Assembly: GCA_903842855.1 (NCBI GenBank)
Contig: CAIMNT010000226.1
Location: 1-5,134, forward strand
Origin: an uncultured Actinomycetes bacterium
Lineage (GTDB): Bacteria > Actinomycetota > Actinomycetes > Nanopelagicales > Nanopelagicaceae
Reading direction: 5' to 3'
DNA length: 5,134 nt
Position numbers and translations under genes: made by a program. Positions 1-5,134 of this stretch are shown here, piece by piece. Below the pieces are notes generated by a model that saw only the letters and a program-made list of their open reading frames with translations, made no database searches and had not been told where the DNA came from. Position 1 is the stretch's first letter, and the number at the start of each line of letters is the position of its first letter.

Positions 1-425
1 GCTTGCACCATCGGGTTGAAACTTCGTGGGAACATTTAGATGCACTCTTGCAACGTAGAGCAGCGCTTGCACTTGAGATTTCACATCAAACTGATTTGGA
101 TCCCGCCACCGATTTAATTCTGACGCAGTCGGCTTATGTGAGCCGAGAAGAGGCAATCATTGATCGCAATGATGCCGAGCGCTCTCTCTCGGAATCTCTC
201 AAATTTTTGCGAGAATTGGGTCGTAGCGGCGAGGTCGCTATTGCTGTTCCCTTGCTCGATGAACTCAGCGCTTTGACAGAGAAGATAACTCTTGCGATCG
301 CTATTCATCTTGAGGCGGTTAGCTCGGTAGCAAAGCTGCGTTCTCGCTCTATTTATCGTCTCTTTCACCTTGCTGGAAAGGCAAAGTTGCCAAAAATCTA
401 CTCATTTGAAGAGGACTCTTTGTGA
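1..425 (+). CDS. LemA-like helical hypothetical protein, 5'-truncated
   Basis: The reading frame is open to the left edge (first full codon at 3), so the 140 visible residues are most likely only the C-terminal part; the TTG at 3 is a possible start but has no visible upstream context. The fragment looks almost entirely alpha-helical and rich in charged residues. Near its start RVETSWEHLDALLQRRA (residues 4-20) resembles the LemA-family pattern of a Trp-containing helix followed by a Leu-x-x-Arg-Arg segment. The tail, RSIYRLFHLAGKAKLP (115-130) then an acidic end, resembles from memory a conserved actinobacterial hypothetical protein ending in an RLAG-x-x-LP-like motif. Such proteins often carry an N-terminal membrane segment, which would lie outside the window. 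The stop overlaps the GTG start of the lipoprotein gene by four bases, suggesting co-translation. Function is unknown; the LemA link is tentative. Confidence 0.7.
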   Translation, partial: LHHRVETSWEHLDALLQRRAALALEISHQTDLDPATDLILTQSAYVSREEAIIDRNDAERSLSESLKFLRELGRSGEVAIAVPLLDELSALTEKITLAIAIHLEAVSSVAKLRSRSIYRLFHLAGKAKLPKIYSFEEDSL

Positions 426-1453
426 TCAAACCGAATCGTCTGTTGGCTATCACCAGTGCAGTGATAGTGCCAGTCTTGTTTTTGGCGGGCTGTGGTGCCG
501 GCGCGAAGTCCACGACTCCAGCGACCGTGGTGCCTACTAATGTGCTTACTGGTTTACCTGGAATCAATGGACCCGTTCTCTTTGTAAAAGTTGATGATAC
601 CCAGGCGGCGCATCCCCAAATCGGTTTAGATAGCGCTGATGTTATTTATATCGAGCAGGTTGAAGGTGGACTCACTCGGTTAGCGGCAGTCTTTAGCAAC
701 AAACTTCCAGCGAAGATCGGTCCAGTTCGTTCGGCCCGAATCAGTGATATCGATTTAATGGCGAACTATGGTCGCGTGGGCATGGCATATAGCGGAGCCC
801 AGACTTTATTCCTGCCTGTATTGCGGGCATCTAATATTGAAGATATAGGAGCAGATACAGAACCTGCCTCAATCTTTTCACGTGATCCTGCGAGAACCGC
901 TCCAACAAATATGGTCGTGGATCCAAAGGCCTTGCTTAATAAATCAATCAGCGTTGAGCATCGCCCAATAGTGACTGCCAAATCGGTAGGGTGGAAGTTC
1001 GGTCCGCTACCGGCGGGTGGAACTCCGATTAAGAGCGCAGAAGTTAAATGGCCCGCCGGAAAGTACAAGGCGGTCTGGTCCAAGAGCACTCAGAAGTGGA
1101 AGATCATCTACGACGGTGCGCCAGACCTTGCCGCTGACGGTTCGCAGTTAGGGTCGCCTACCTTCCTGATTCAAGAGGTAAGTATTACCCCATCCATTTA
1201 TCACGATCACCTCGGCAGTTACACCCCTTTTAGCAACACCATTGGCTCCGGTACCGGCTATCTATTGCGGGATGGTCAAGAGATTCCGGTCTTTTGGAAT
1301 CGTGCCAGCGCTACCGACCCGACCACCTGGACGCTCAAAGATGGCTCTCCGGCTTATTTCCATACCGGCCAGGTCTGGGTTGCGCTAACCGATCAGCAGC
1401 CAACCTTTACCTATCCAATTTCCAGTACGCCAGCACCCACTCCTTCAAAGTAG
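422..1453 (+). CDS. DUF3048 (YerB-like) domain lipoprotein
   Basis: This is a 343-residue predicted lipoprotein. Residues 1-23 form a signal peptide (basic start with K3 and R6, hydrophobic core 7-22) ending in a lipobox L21-A22-G23-C24, so Cys24 should be lipidated and the protein anchored outside the cytoplasmic membrane. A Thr/Pro-rich linker (about 30-45) leads to the N-terminal DUF3048 domain, recognised by VKVDD (55-59), HPQIGL (64-69), VEGGLTR (80-86) and GPVRSAR (100-106). The C-terminal domain shows GSGTGYLLRDGQEIPVFW (275-292) and GQVWVAL (316-322), then a short Pro/Thr tail. Bacillus subtilis YerB is a family member; the biochemical role is unknown. The family's usual APHN motif appears here as APTN (160-163), a possible lineage change. 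The GTG start at 422 is chosen because AAGAGGA (409-415) lies six bases upstream and the signal peptide begins there. It overlaps the preceding gene by four bases. Confidence 0.92.
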   Translation: MIKPNRLLAITSAVIVPVLFLAGCGAGAKSTTPATVVPTNVLTGLPGINGPVLFVKVDDTQAAHPQIGLDSADVIYIEQVEGGLTRLAAVFSNKLPAKIGPVRSARISDIDLMANYGRVGMAYSGAQTLFLPVLRASNIEDIGADTEPASIFSRDPARTAPTNMVVDPKALLNKSISVEHRPIVTAKSVGWKFGPLPAGGTPIKSAEVKWPAGKYKAVWSKSTQKWKIIYDGAPDLAADGSQLGSPTFLIQEVSITPSIYHDHLGSYTPFSNTIGSGTGYLLRDGQEIPVFWNRASATDPTTWTLKDGSPAYFHTGQVWVALTDQQPTFTYPISSTPAPTPSK

Positions 1454-1455
1454 AC

Positions 1456-1486
1456 TTGCACTCTTGCCCTTAGGGTCAACCAGGGT
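1456..1486 (+). promoter_or_regulatory. weak candidate promoter for pdxST
   Basis: TTGCAC (1456-1461) could be a -35 element with CAGGGT (1481-1486) as -10, spaced 19 bases. Alternatively TAGGGT (1471-1476) fits the actinobacterial TAnnnT -10 pattern but has no -35 at the right distance. Either would start transcription about 10 to 30 bases before pdxS. Both matches are poor, so the call rests mainly on position: this is the largest gap in the window and lies before a biosynthetic operon. Read-through from the lipoprotein gene is the alternative. No PdxR operator was recognised. Confidence 0.2.
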
Positions 1487-1490
1487 TTTT
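1467..1490 (+). terminator. weak hairpin plus T-run after the lipoprotein gene
   Basis: CCCT (1467-1470) can pair with AGGG (1482-1485), and inside it GG (1474-1475) with CC (1480-1481) around a TCAA loop, leaving a three-base bulge. Five T residues (1486-1490) follow directly. The shape is that of a rho-independent terminator, but the stem is short and imperfect, so termination would be partial at best. It starts 13 bases after the lipoprotein stop and ends 19 bases before the pdxS ATG. Confidence 0.3.
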
Positions 1491-1498
1491 GCATGCAC

Positions 1499-1504
1499 AA
1501 GGAG
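1499..1504 (+). promoter_or_regulatory. strong Shine-Dalgarno that sets the pdxS start
   Basis: AAGGAG lies five bases before the ATG at 1510. It argues against the in-frame TTG at 1489, which would place this site inside the coding sequence, add seven residues not expected in the family, and have only a T-run just before it. Confidence 0.85.
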
Positions 1505-1509
1505 ATGGA

Positions 1510-2409
1510 ATGTCTGAGAACACCGAAAAGGTAACGGGTACCGGTCGCGTTAAGCGCGGCATGGCGGAGATGCTCAAGGGTGGCGTCATTATGGATGTCG
1601 TCAATGTTGAGCAGGCGAAGATCGCTGAGGATGCTGGAGCTGTGGCTGTTATGGCTCTCGAGCGCGTACCGGCCGATATTCGTGCCCAAGGTGGAGTCGC
1701 TCGTATGTCAGATCCAGACATGATTGAACAGATCCAGGCTGCGGTCTCAATTCCTGTGATGGCAAAGGCTCGCATCGGTCACTTTGTTGAGGCTCAGATC
1801 CTCCAAAGCTTGGGAGTCGATTACATCGACGAGTCGGAAGTACTAACCCCAGCCGATTACGAGAACCATATTGATAAGTGGAATTTCACCGTTCCCTTTG
1901 TTTGCGGAGCAACGAACTTGGGAGAGGCTTTGCGCCGTATCAATGAGGGCGCAGCCATGATTCGATCTAAAGGTGAAGCAGGCACAGGTGATGTCTCAAA
2001 TGCCACCACGCATATGCGCAAAATTTCACAGGAGATTCGCCGCTTAACTTCAATGCGCGAGGATGAACTCTATGTTGCGGCAAAAGAACTACAAGCACCG
2101 TATGAACTCGTTAAAGAAGTTGCCCAAACTGGAAAGTTGCCGGTGGTGCTCTTTACGGCGGGAGGAATTGCAACTCCAGCTGACGCTGCCATGATGATGC
2201 AGCTTGGTGCCGATGGTGTATTTGTTGGCTCCGGAATCTTTAAATCAGGAAATCCTGCTGCTCGCGCCAGCGCTTGTGTAAAGGCAGTCACGTATTACAC
2301 CGATGCCAAAGTTATCGCCGATGTCTCTCGTGGACTAGGTGATGCAATGGTTGGCATCAACGTCGCTGACATTCCTGTTCCACATCGTCTGGCTGAACGC
2401 GGCTGGTAA
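1510..2409 (+). CDS. pdxS: pyridoxal 5'-phosphate synthase, synthase subunit PdxS
   Basis: PdxS makes PLP, the active form of vitamin B6, from ribose 5-phosphate, glyceraldehyde 3-phosphate and ammonia supplied by PdxT. In known examples twelve PdxS form a double hexameric ring decorated with twelve PdxT, in the cytoplasm. The 299-residue (beta/alpha)8 barrel is full length. Residues matching the B. subtilis catalytic set are present at a constant offset of five: Asp29, Lys86 (in MAKARIGH), Asp107 (in DYIDESE) and Lys154 (in IRSKGEAGTGD), the last before the phosphate-binding GTGD loop (158-161). A second phosphate site is visible in AGGIATPADA (217-226) and VGSGIF (239-244). The C terminus IPVPHRLAERGW is typical. 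The ATG at 1510 is chosen from the AAGGAG five bases upstream. pdxT begins 15 bases after the stop, so the two subunits are probably made from one message. Identity is essentially certain. Confidence 0.98.
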   Translation: MSENTEKVTGTGRVKRGMAEMLKGGVIMDVVNVEQAKIAEDAGAVAVMALERVPADIRAQGGVARMSDPDMIEQIQAAVSIPVMAKARIGHFVEAQILQSLGVDYIDESEVLTPADYENHIDKWNFTVPFVCGATNLGEALRRINEGAAMIRSKGEAGTGDVSNATTHMRKISQEIRRLTSMREDELYVAAKELQAPYELVKEVAQTGKLPVVLFTAGGIATPADAAMMMQLGADGVFVGSGIFKSGNPAARASACVKAVTYYTDAKVIADVSRGLGDAMVGINVADIPVPHRLAERGW

Positions 2410-2424
2410 CAGCACGCTCCTCAT

Positions 2425-3024
2425 ATGTTGGTTGGTGTTTTAGCTCTTCAAGGTGATTTCCGCGAGCATCTCTTTGCCTTGGCGGAGTGCGGTGTCGAAG
2501 CGATAGCGGTTAAAAGTCTTGATGAGATTAATCAAATTGATGCTCTCGTCCTACCGGGAGGCGAGTCAACAACTATTGCTAAATTGGCTCGCACCTTTGG
2601 ACTCTTCGATCGAATTTCGGAGCGAATCGATGCTGGGCTGCCGACCTATGGCTCCTGTGCAGGAATGATCCTCCTCGCTGATCGAATCAAAGGCGCTGCG
2701 CTAGGTCAGGAGAGTTTCGGCGGAATGGATATAACCGTGCGCCGCAACGCCTTTGGTCGCCAAGTCGACTCATTTGAGGCTAATTTGAACATGGTTGGCA
2801 TCACCGCACCTGCTGTGCGCGCCATCTTTATCCGCGCTCCCTGGGTTGAGTCTGTAGGAGAGGGTGTTGAAGTTTTGGCATCTGTTGAAATTGATGGAGA
2901 ATTGCATCCTGTTGCGGTTCAACAAGGGAACTTGTTGGCTACCTCTTTTCACCCGGAAATAACGGGGGACAATCGGGTGCATCGCTATTTCATTGAGAAT
3001 ATATGCAAGGCGGCTGTTGCGTAA
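2425..3024 (+). CDS. pdxT: PLP synthase glutaminase subunit PdxT
   Basis: PdxT is a class I (triad) glutamine amidotransferase that hydrolyses glutamine and channels the ammonia into PdxS. The 199 residues match the usual length. The sequence opens with VGVLALQGDFREH (3-15), carries the oxyanion-hole motif PGGEST (44-49), the nucleophile Cys78 in YGSCAGM (75-81), and the His176 and Glu178 of the triad in SFHPEIT (174-180). RAPW (137-140) is also typical. Nothing is missing, so it should be active, normally only when bound to PdxS. The ATG at 2425 gives the canonical N terminus; no Shine-Dalgarno sequence is visible before it, and the upstream bases are CTCC-rich instead. Translation may therefore depend on ribosomes finishing pdxS. 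A 45-base gap separates it from yebC. Confidence 0.97.
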   Translation: MLVGVLALQGDFREHLFALAECGVEAIAVKSLDEINQIDALVLPGGESTTIAKLARTFGLFDRISERIDAGLPTYGSCAGMILLADRIKGAALGQESFGGMDITVRRNAFGRQVDSFEANLNMVGITAPAVRAIFIRAPWVESVGEGVEVLASVEIDGELHPVAVQQGNLLATSFHPEITGDNRVHRYFIENICKAAVA

Positions 3025-3069
3025 CAACGCGCGCGGCTGAATAGATCGAGAACAAGGTTGGTGGGTTAA

Positions 3070-3825
3070 ATGTCAGGCCATTCCAAATGGGCAACGACAA
3101 AGCACAAGAAGGCGGTTATTGATTCACGTCGCGCTAAGAACTTTGCAAAGTTAATTAAAGCGATTGAAATCGCCGCGCGTAACGGCGGTCCTGACATAGA
3201 TGGAAATCCAACGCTCTTTGATGCAATCGCCAAGGCCAAGAAAAACTCTATGCCAGCCGACAATATTGAACGCGCCGTTAAGCGCGGAGGCGGGCTGGAG
3301 TCAGGTGGTGCCGATTGGCAGACCATTATGTATGAAGGTTATGCGCCAGGTGGAGTAGCGCTCATGATCGAATGTTTAACTGATAGTCGCAATCGCGCCG
3401 CCTCTGAAGTTCGAGTTGCCGTTACTCGAAATGGTGGATCGATGGCCGATCCTGGTTCAGTCTCCTATCTTTTTAACCGCAAGGGCGTGGTATTGGTAAA
3501 CAAGGTTGCGGGAGTTACGGAAGATCGCATTCTTGAAGTTGTACTAGATGCAGGCTGCGAAGAGGTAAATGATTTGGGTGACTCCTTTGAAATCGTCTCA
3601 GAACCAAGTGATCTTGTAGCGGTTCGTACCGCTTTACAAGGTGCTGGCATTGATTACGAGTCGGCGGATACCTCATTCTTGCCGACATTGTCGGTGCCGC
3701 TGGACGCTGAGACTGCGACCAAAGTCTTCAATTTGATTGATGCGATTGAAGAACTCGATGACGTGCAGAACGTGTACGGGAACTTTGATGTGTCTGACGA
3801 GGTAATGGCTAGCCTCGACCAATAG
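3070..3825 (+). CDS. yebC: YebC/PmpR/TACO1 family protein
   Basis: This is a full-length YebC family protein of 251 residues. The diagnostic start MSGHSKWATTKHKKA opens a basic helical first domain (about 1-78, with NPTLFDAIAKAKK at 46-58 and NIERAVKRG at 65-73). MYEGYAPGG (87-95), ECLTDSRNRAASEVR (101-115) and GGSMADPGSVSYLF (122-135) follow, and the C terminus has LDDVQNVYGNFDVSDE (229-244). Members have been described as DNA-binding transcriptional regulators (PmpR) and, with mitochondrial TACO1 and more recent bacterial work, as translation factors relieving ribosome stalling at proline-rich stretches. The sequence alone does not decide which role applies. The gene lies between pdxT and ruvC, its standard actinobacterial position. 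The 45-base upstream gap has only weak ribosome-site candidates (AAGG at 3054, GGTGGG at 3060-3065) and a poor promoter match (TTGCGT 3017-3022, ATAGAT 3041-3046). ruvC starts 10 bases downstream. Confidence 0.97.
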   Translation: MSGHSKWATTKHKKAVIDSRRAKNFAKLIKAIEIAARNGGPDIDGNPTLFDAIAKAKKNSMPADNIERAVKRGGGLESGGADWQTIMYEGYAPGGVALMIECLTDSRNRAASEVRVAVTRNGGSMADPGSVSYLFNRKGVVLVNKVAGVTEDRILEVVLDAGCEEVNDLGDSFEIVSEPSDLVAVRTALQGAGIDYESADTSFLPTLSVPLDAETATKVFNLIDAIEELDDVQNVYGNFDVSDEVMASLDQ

Positions 3826-3835
3826 GCTTACCCGC

Positions 3836-4384
3836 ATGAGAGTGCTGGGGATCGATCCGGGTTTAACCCGATGTGGTCTCGGCGTTGTCGAAAGTCGTGG
3901 ATCTAATCTCCTCTACATGGTTGACGTTGGGGTGATAAGAACGACGGTAGATGCTCCGCTGGAGGCGCGTCTGCTGGAACTCGACAGAGCTATTTCCATT
4001 TGGATCGAAAAAATTCAACCCGATGTAATTGCAGTGGAACGGGTCTTCTCACAACTTAATGTAAAGACAGCGATGGCGACTGGACAAGCTGCGGGCGTCG
4101 CGCTTTTGCTTGCGGCTAAAGCGGGTATCCCCGTGGTGATGCATACTCCCTCCGAGGTGAAAGCATCGGTTACCGGTTCAGGACGTGCCGATAAAAAACA
4201 AGTGGCTCTTATGGTGCAACGTTTGTTGCGACTCGATGCAATTCCTAAGCCAGTGGATAGCACTGATGCCCTTGCCCTGGCTATTTGTCACCATTGGCGA
4301 GGTGTAGGCGATTCCAAACTAGAGAGCGCCTTAGTCGCAGAGCGAGCACGTCTGACGGCGCGTGCTGTTAAGGCCACCTCCTGA
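3836..4384 (+). CDS. ruvC: Holliday junction resolvase RuvC
   Basis: RuvC is the dimeric endonuclease that cuts Holliday junctions symmetrically during recombination and replication-fork repair, acting with RuvAB. The 182-residue protein has the RNase H-like fold signature and all four metal-binding acidic residues: Asp7 in LGIDPGLTRCG (4-14), Glu68 in AVERVF (66-71), and Asp141 and Asp144 in VDSTDALALAICH (140-152). FSQLNVKTAMATGQAAGV (71-88) and the TPSEVK segment (104-109) are typical of bacterial RuvC. Length is normal, with a basic C-terminal extension after about residue 155. The ATG at 3836 gives the canonical MRVLGIDPG start; only a weak AGG is nearby, so coupling to yebC (10 bases upstream) is likely. 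The stop shares one base with the ruvA start. Confidence 0.98.
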   Translation: MRVLGIDPGLTRCGLGVVESRGSNLLYMVDVGVIRTTVDAPLEARLLELDRAISIWIEKIQPDVIAVERVFSQLNVKTAMATGQAAGVALLLAAKAGIPVVMHTPSEVKASVTGSGRADKKQVALMVQRLLRLDAIPKPVDSTDALALAICHHWRGVGDSKLESALVAERARLTARAVKATS

Positions 4385-4974
4385 TGATCGCATCAGTCTC
4401 GGGAACGGTTAAGTCAGTTCGCTCTGGTTCGGTTGTCATCGAGGTTGGGGGAGTGGGTCTTTTAGTAAATGTCGCACCTCGCATCGCCGCAGGTTTGTTG
4501 GTGGGGACTTCGACTTCCTTGCACACCGTTTTAGTTGTACGTGAAGATGCGCTCACACTTTATGGATTTGAAAGTTCACTCTCCCGCGAAATTTTTGAAC
4601 TATTACAAACTGTGACAGGTATCGGTCCCAAGGTGGCGCAATCCGCTCTCAATATTTACGAGAGCGAAGAGATCGTGAGCGCTATTAAGAACGAACAAAG
4701 TGATCTGTTGGAGAGAATTCCAGGATTGGGCAAGAAGGGTGCACAGCGTCTCGTCCTTGAACTGCGTGACAAGTTAGATAGTTATGAACTTTCTGAAATC
4801 GTAGCTTCAGGTTCATGGAGAGATCAATTGACCAGCGCCCTCGTTGGCTTAGGATTTTCTGCTCGAGAGAGTCAAGAGAGGATCGAACAACTTTCAACGC
4901 AATTTAAGGATGTATCGCAGGAGCCAATTTCAGATCTGCTTCGCGCTGCACTATCTGGAGGTAGTGCAAAGTGA
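4384..4974 (+). CDS. ruvA: Holliday junction branch migration protein RuvA
   Basis: RuvA binds the four-way junction as a tetramer and loads the RuvB motor onto two opposite arms. The 196-residue protein shows the three expected domains. Domain I (about 1-63) is an OB-fold starting MIASVSGTV and ending in VREDALTLYGF (52-62), whose Glu54-Asp55 match the acidic pin of E. coli RuvA. Domain II has two helix-hairpin-helix motifs, VTGIGPKVAQ (77-86) and IPGLGKKGAQ (112-121), that contact DNA backbone. Domain III (about 146-192, with DQLTSALVGLGFSARES) is the RuvB-binding three-helix module, joined by a flexible linker (about 133-145). The start overlaps the ruvC stop in TGATG, pointing to termination-reinitiation; only a weak AAGG (4370-4373) lies upstream. 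The end overlaps the ruvB start by four bases. Confidence 0.98.
   Translation: MIASVSGTVKSVRSGSVVIEVGGVGLLVNVAPRIAAGLLVGTSTSLHTVLVVREDALTLYGFESSLSREIFELLQTVTGIGPKVAQSALNIYESEEIVSAIKNEQSDLLERIPGLGKKGAQRLVLELRDKLDSYELSEIVASGSWRDQLTSALVGLGFSARESQERIEQLSTQFKDVSQEPISDLLRAALSGGSAK
4957..4961 (+). promoter_or_regulatory. Shine-Dalgarno of ruvB inside ruvA
   Basis: GGAGG within the last codons of ruvA lies nine bases before the GTG at 4971. It supports this GTG, overlapping the ruvA stop in GTGA, as the ruvB start. Confidence 0.75.
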
Positions 4975-5134
4975 ACGAGTCAATTACAAGTGAATTTTCG
5001 GATGAGAATGAGAGAGTTCAAGAGTTAGCGCTACGCCCAAAAAATCTGGGGGAGTTTGTCGGACAGAAGCGTGTTGCGGGTCAGATAGATCTCCTTCTCA
5101 CCGCAGCGCGTTCTAGAAAAACCCCGGCCGACCA
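4971..5134 (+). CDS. ruvB: Holliday junction helicase RuvB, 3'-truncated
   Basis: Only the first 54 codons lie in the window; the gene runs off the right edge. RuvB is the AAA+ ATPase that drives branch migration of RuvA-bound Holliday junctions. After a variable acidic N-terminal stretch (about 1-18) the family signature ALRPKNLGEFVGQKRV (20-35) appears, followed by the helix QIDLLLTAARSRK and TPADH, which sits just before the Walker A loop in other RuvB proteins. The Walker A itself is outside the window, so catalytic integrity cannot be judged. The GTG start is backed by GGAGG nine bases upstream and by the four-base GTGA overlap with ruvA, which favours coordinated production of the two subunits. 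In related genomes this gene is often followed by yajC-secD-secF, which cannot be tested here. Confidence 0.95.
   Translation, partial: MNESITSEFSDENERVQELALRPKNLGEFVGQKRVAGQIDLLLTAARSRKTPAD

Noticed and set aside
766..1089. 107-codon open frame on the minus strand
   Set aside because: It lies wholly inside the DUF3048 gene, has no recognisable family features, and the plus-strand product has clear conserved motifs. The other minus-strand frames in the window are shadows of the same kind.
1456..1463. TTGCACTC, resembling a left half of the CIRCE/HrcA heat-shock operator
   Set aside because: The matching right half (GAGTGC-type) is absent at the required nine-base spacing, and no chaperone gene follows.
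1490..1497. TGCATGCA palindrome as a regulator binding site
   Set aside because: A single 8-base palindrome with no second copy or known matching regulator; chance is a sufficient explanation.
1454..1509. Riboswitch or PdxR-controlled leader before the B6 operon
   Set aside because: The gap is too short for a riboswitch aptamer and I see no paired repeats of the kind a dimeric GntR/MocR regulator would bind.
1493..1534. 14-codon ATG frame overlapping the pdxS start, a possible leader peptide
   Set aside because: No Shine-Dalgarno precedes it; it contains the pdxS ribosome site and is too short to distinguish from chance.
1476..1775. 99-codon minus-strand open frame running into the pdxS leader
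   Set aside because: It is antisense to the strongly conserved 5' part of pdxS; its Ala/Ser/Thr/Ile-rich product looks like a shadow of that codon pattern.
3017..3046. Promoter for yebC (TTGCGT, 18-base spacer, ATAGAT)
   Set aside because: Only the TTG of the -35 matches well and the -10 is off pattern; read-through from pdxST is as likely, so it is not listed as a feature.

Overview
The window is a compact, one-directional stretch of chromosome that looks actinobacterial. The gene order pdxS-pdxT-yebC-ruvC-ruvA-ruvB is a well-known actinobacterial arrangement, and the PdxS, YebC and RuvC proteins read like actinobacterial family members. Base composition is moderate (roughly half G+C by eye), well below typical Streptomyces or Mycobacterium. 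Gaps between genes are at most 56 bases, and several genes overlap. This would fit a streamlined lineage such as freshwater planktonic Actinobacteria (Nanopelagicales-like), but that placement is inference. No mobile element, CRISPR array, tRNA or rRNA is visible.

Left part (1-1453): the 3' end of a helical, LemA-like hypothetical gene is cut by the window edge. It overlaps by four bases a complete DUF3048 (YerB-like) lipoprotein gene. The two probably share one transcript. A 56-base gap then follows, with a weak terminator-like hairpin plus T-run and poor promoter-like hexamers, and it ends in a strong Shine-Dalgarno sequence.

Middle (1510-3024): pdxS and pdxT encode the two subunits of the DXP-independent pyridoxal 5'-phosphate (PLP, vitamin B6) synthase. 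PdxT releases ammonia from glutamine, and PdxS combines it with ribose 5-phosphate and glyceraldehyde 3-phosphate. All catalytic residues checked are present.

Right part (3070-5134): yebC (YebC/PmpR/TACO1 family) is followed by ruvC, ruvA and the first 54 codons of ruvB. RuvA and RuvB recognise and branch-migrate Holliday junctions, and RuvC resolves them. ruvC/ruvA overlap by one base and ruvA/ruvB by four, which suggests translational coupling.

I found no previously undescribed system. Genes 2 to 8 are ordinary, intact housekeeping genes. The points worth a second look are modest: the uncharacterised LemA-like/DUF3048 pair, the crowded regulatory gap before pdxS, and the lack of a recognisable ribosome binding site before pdxT.
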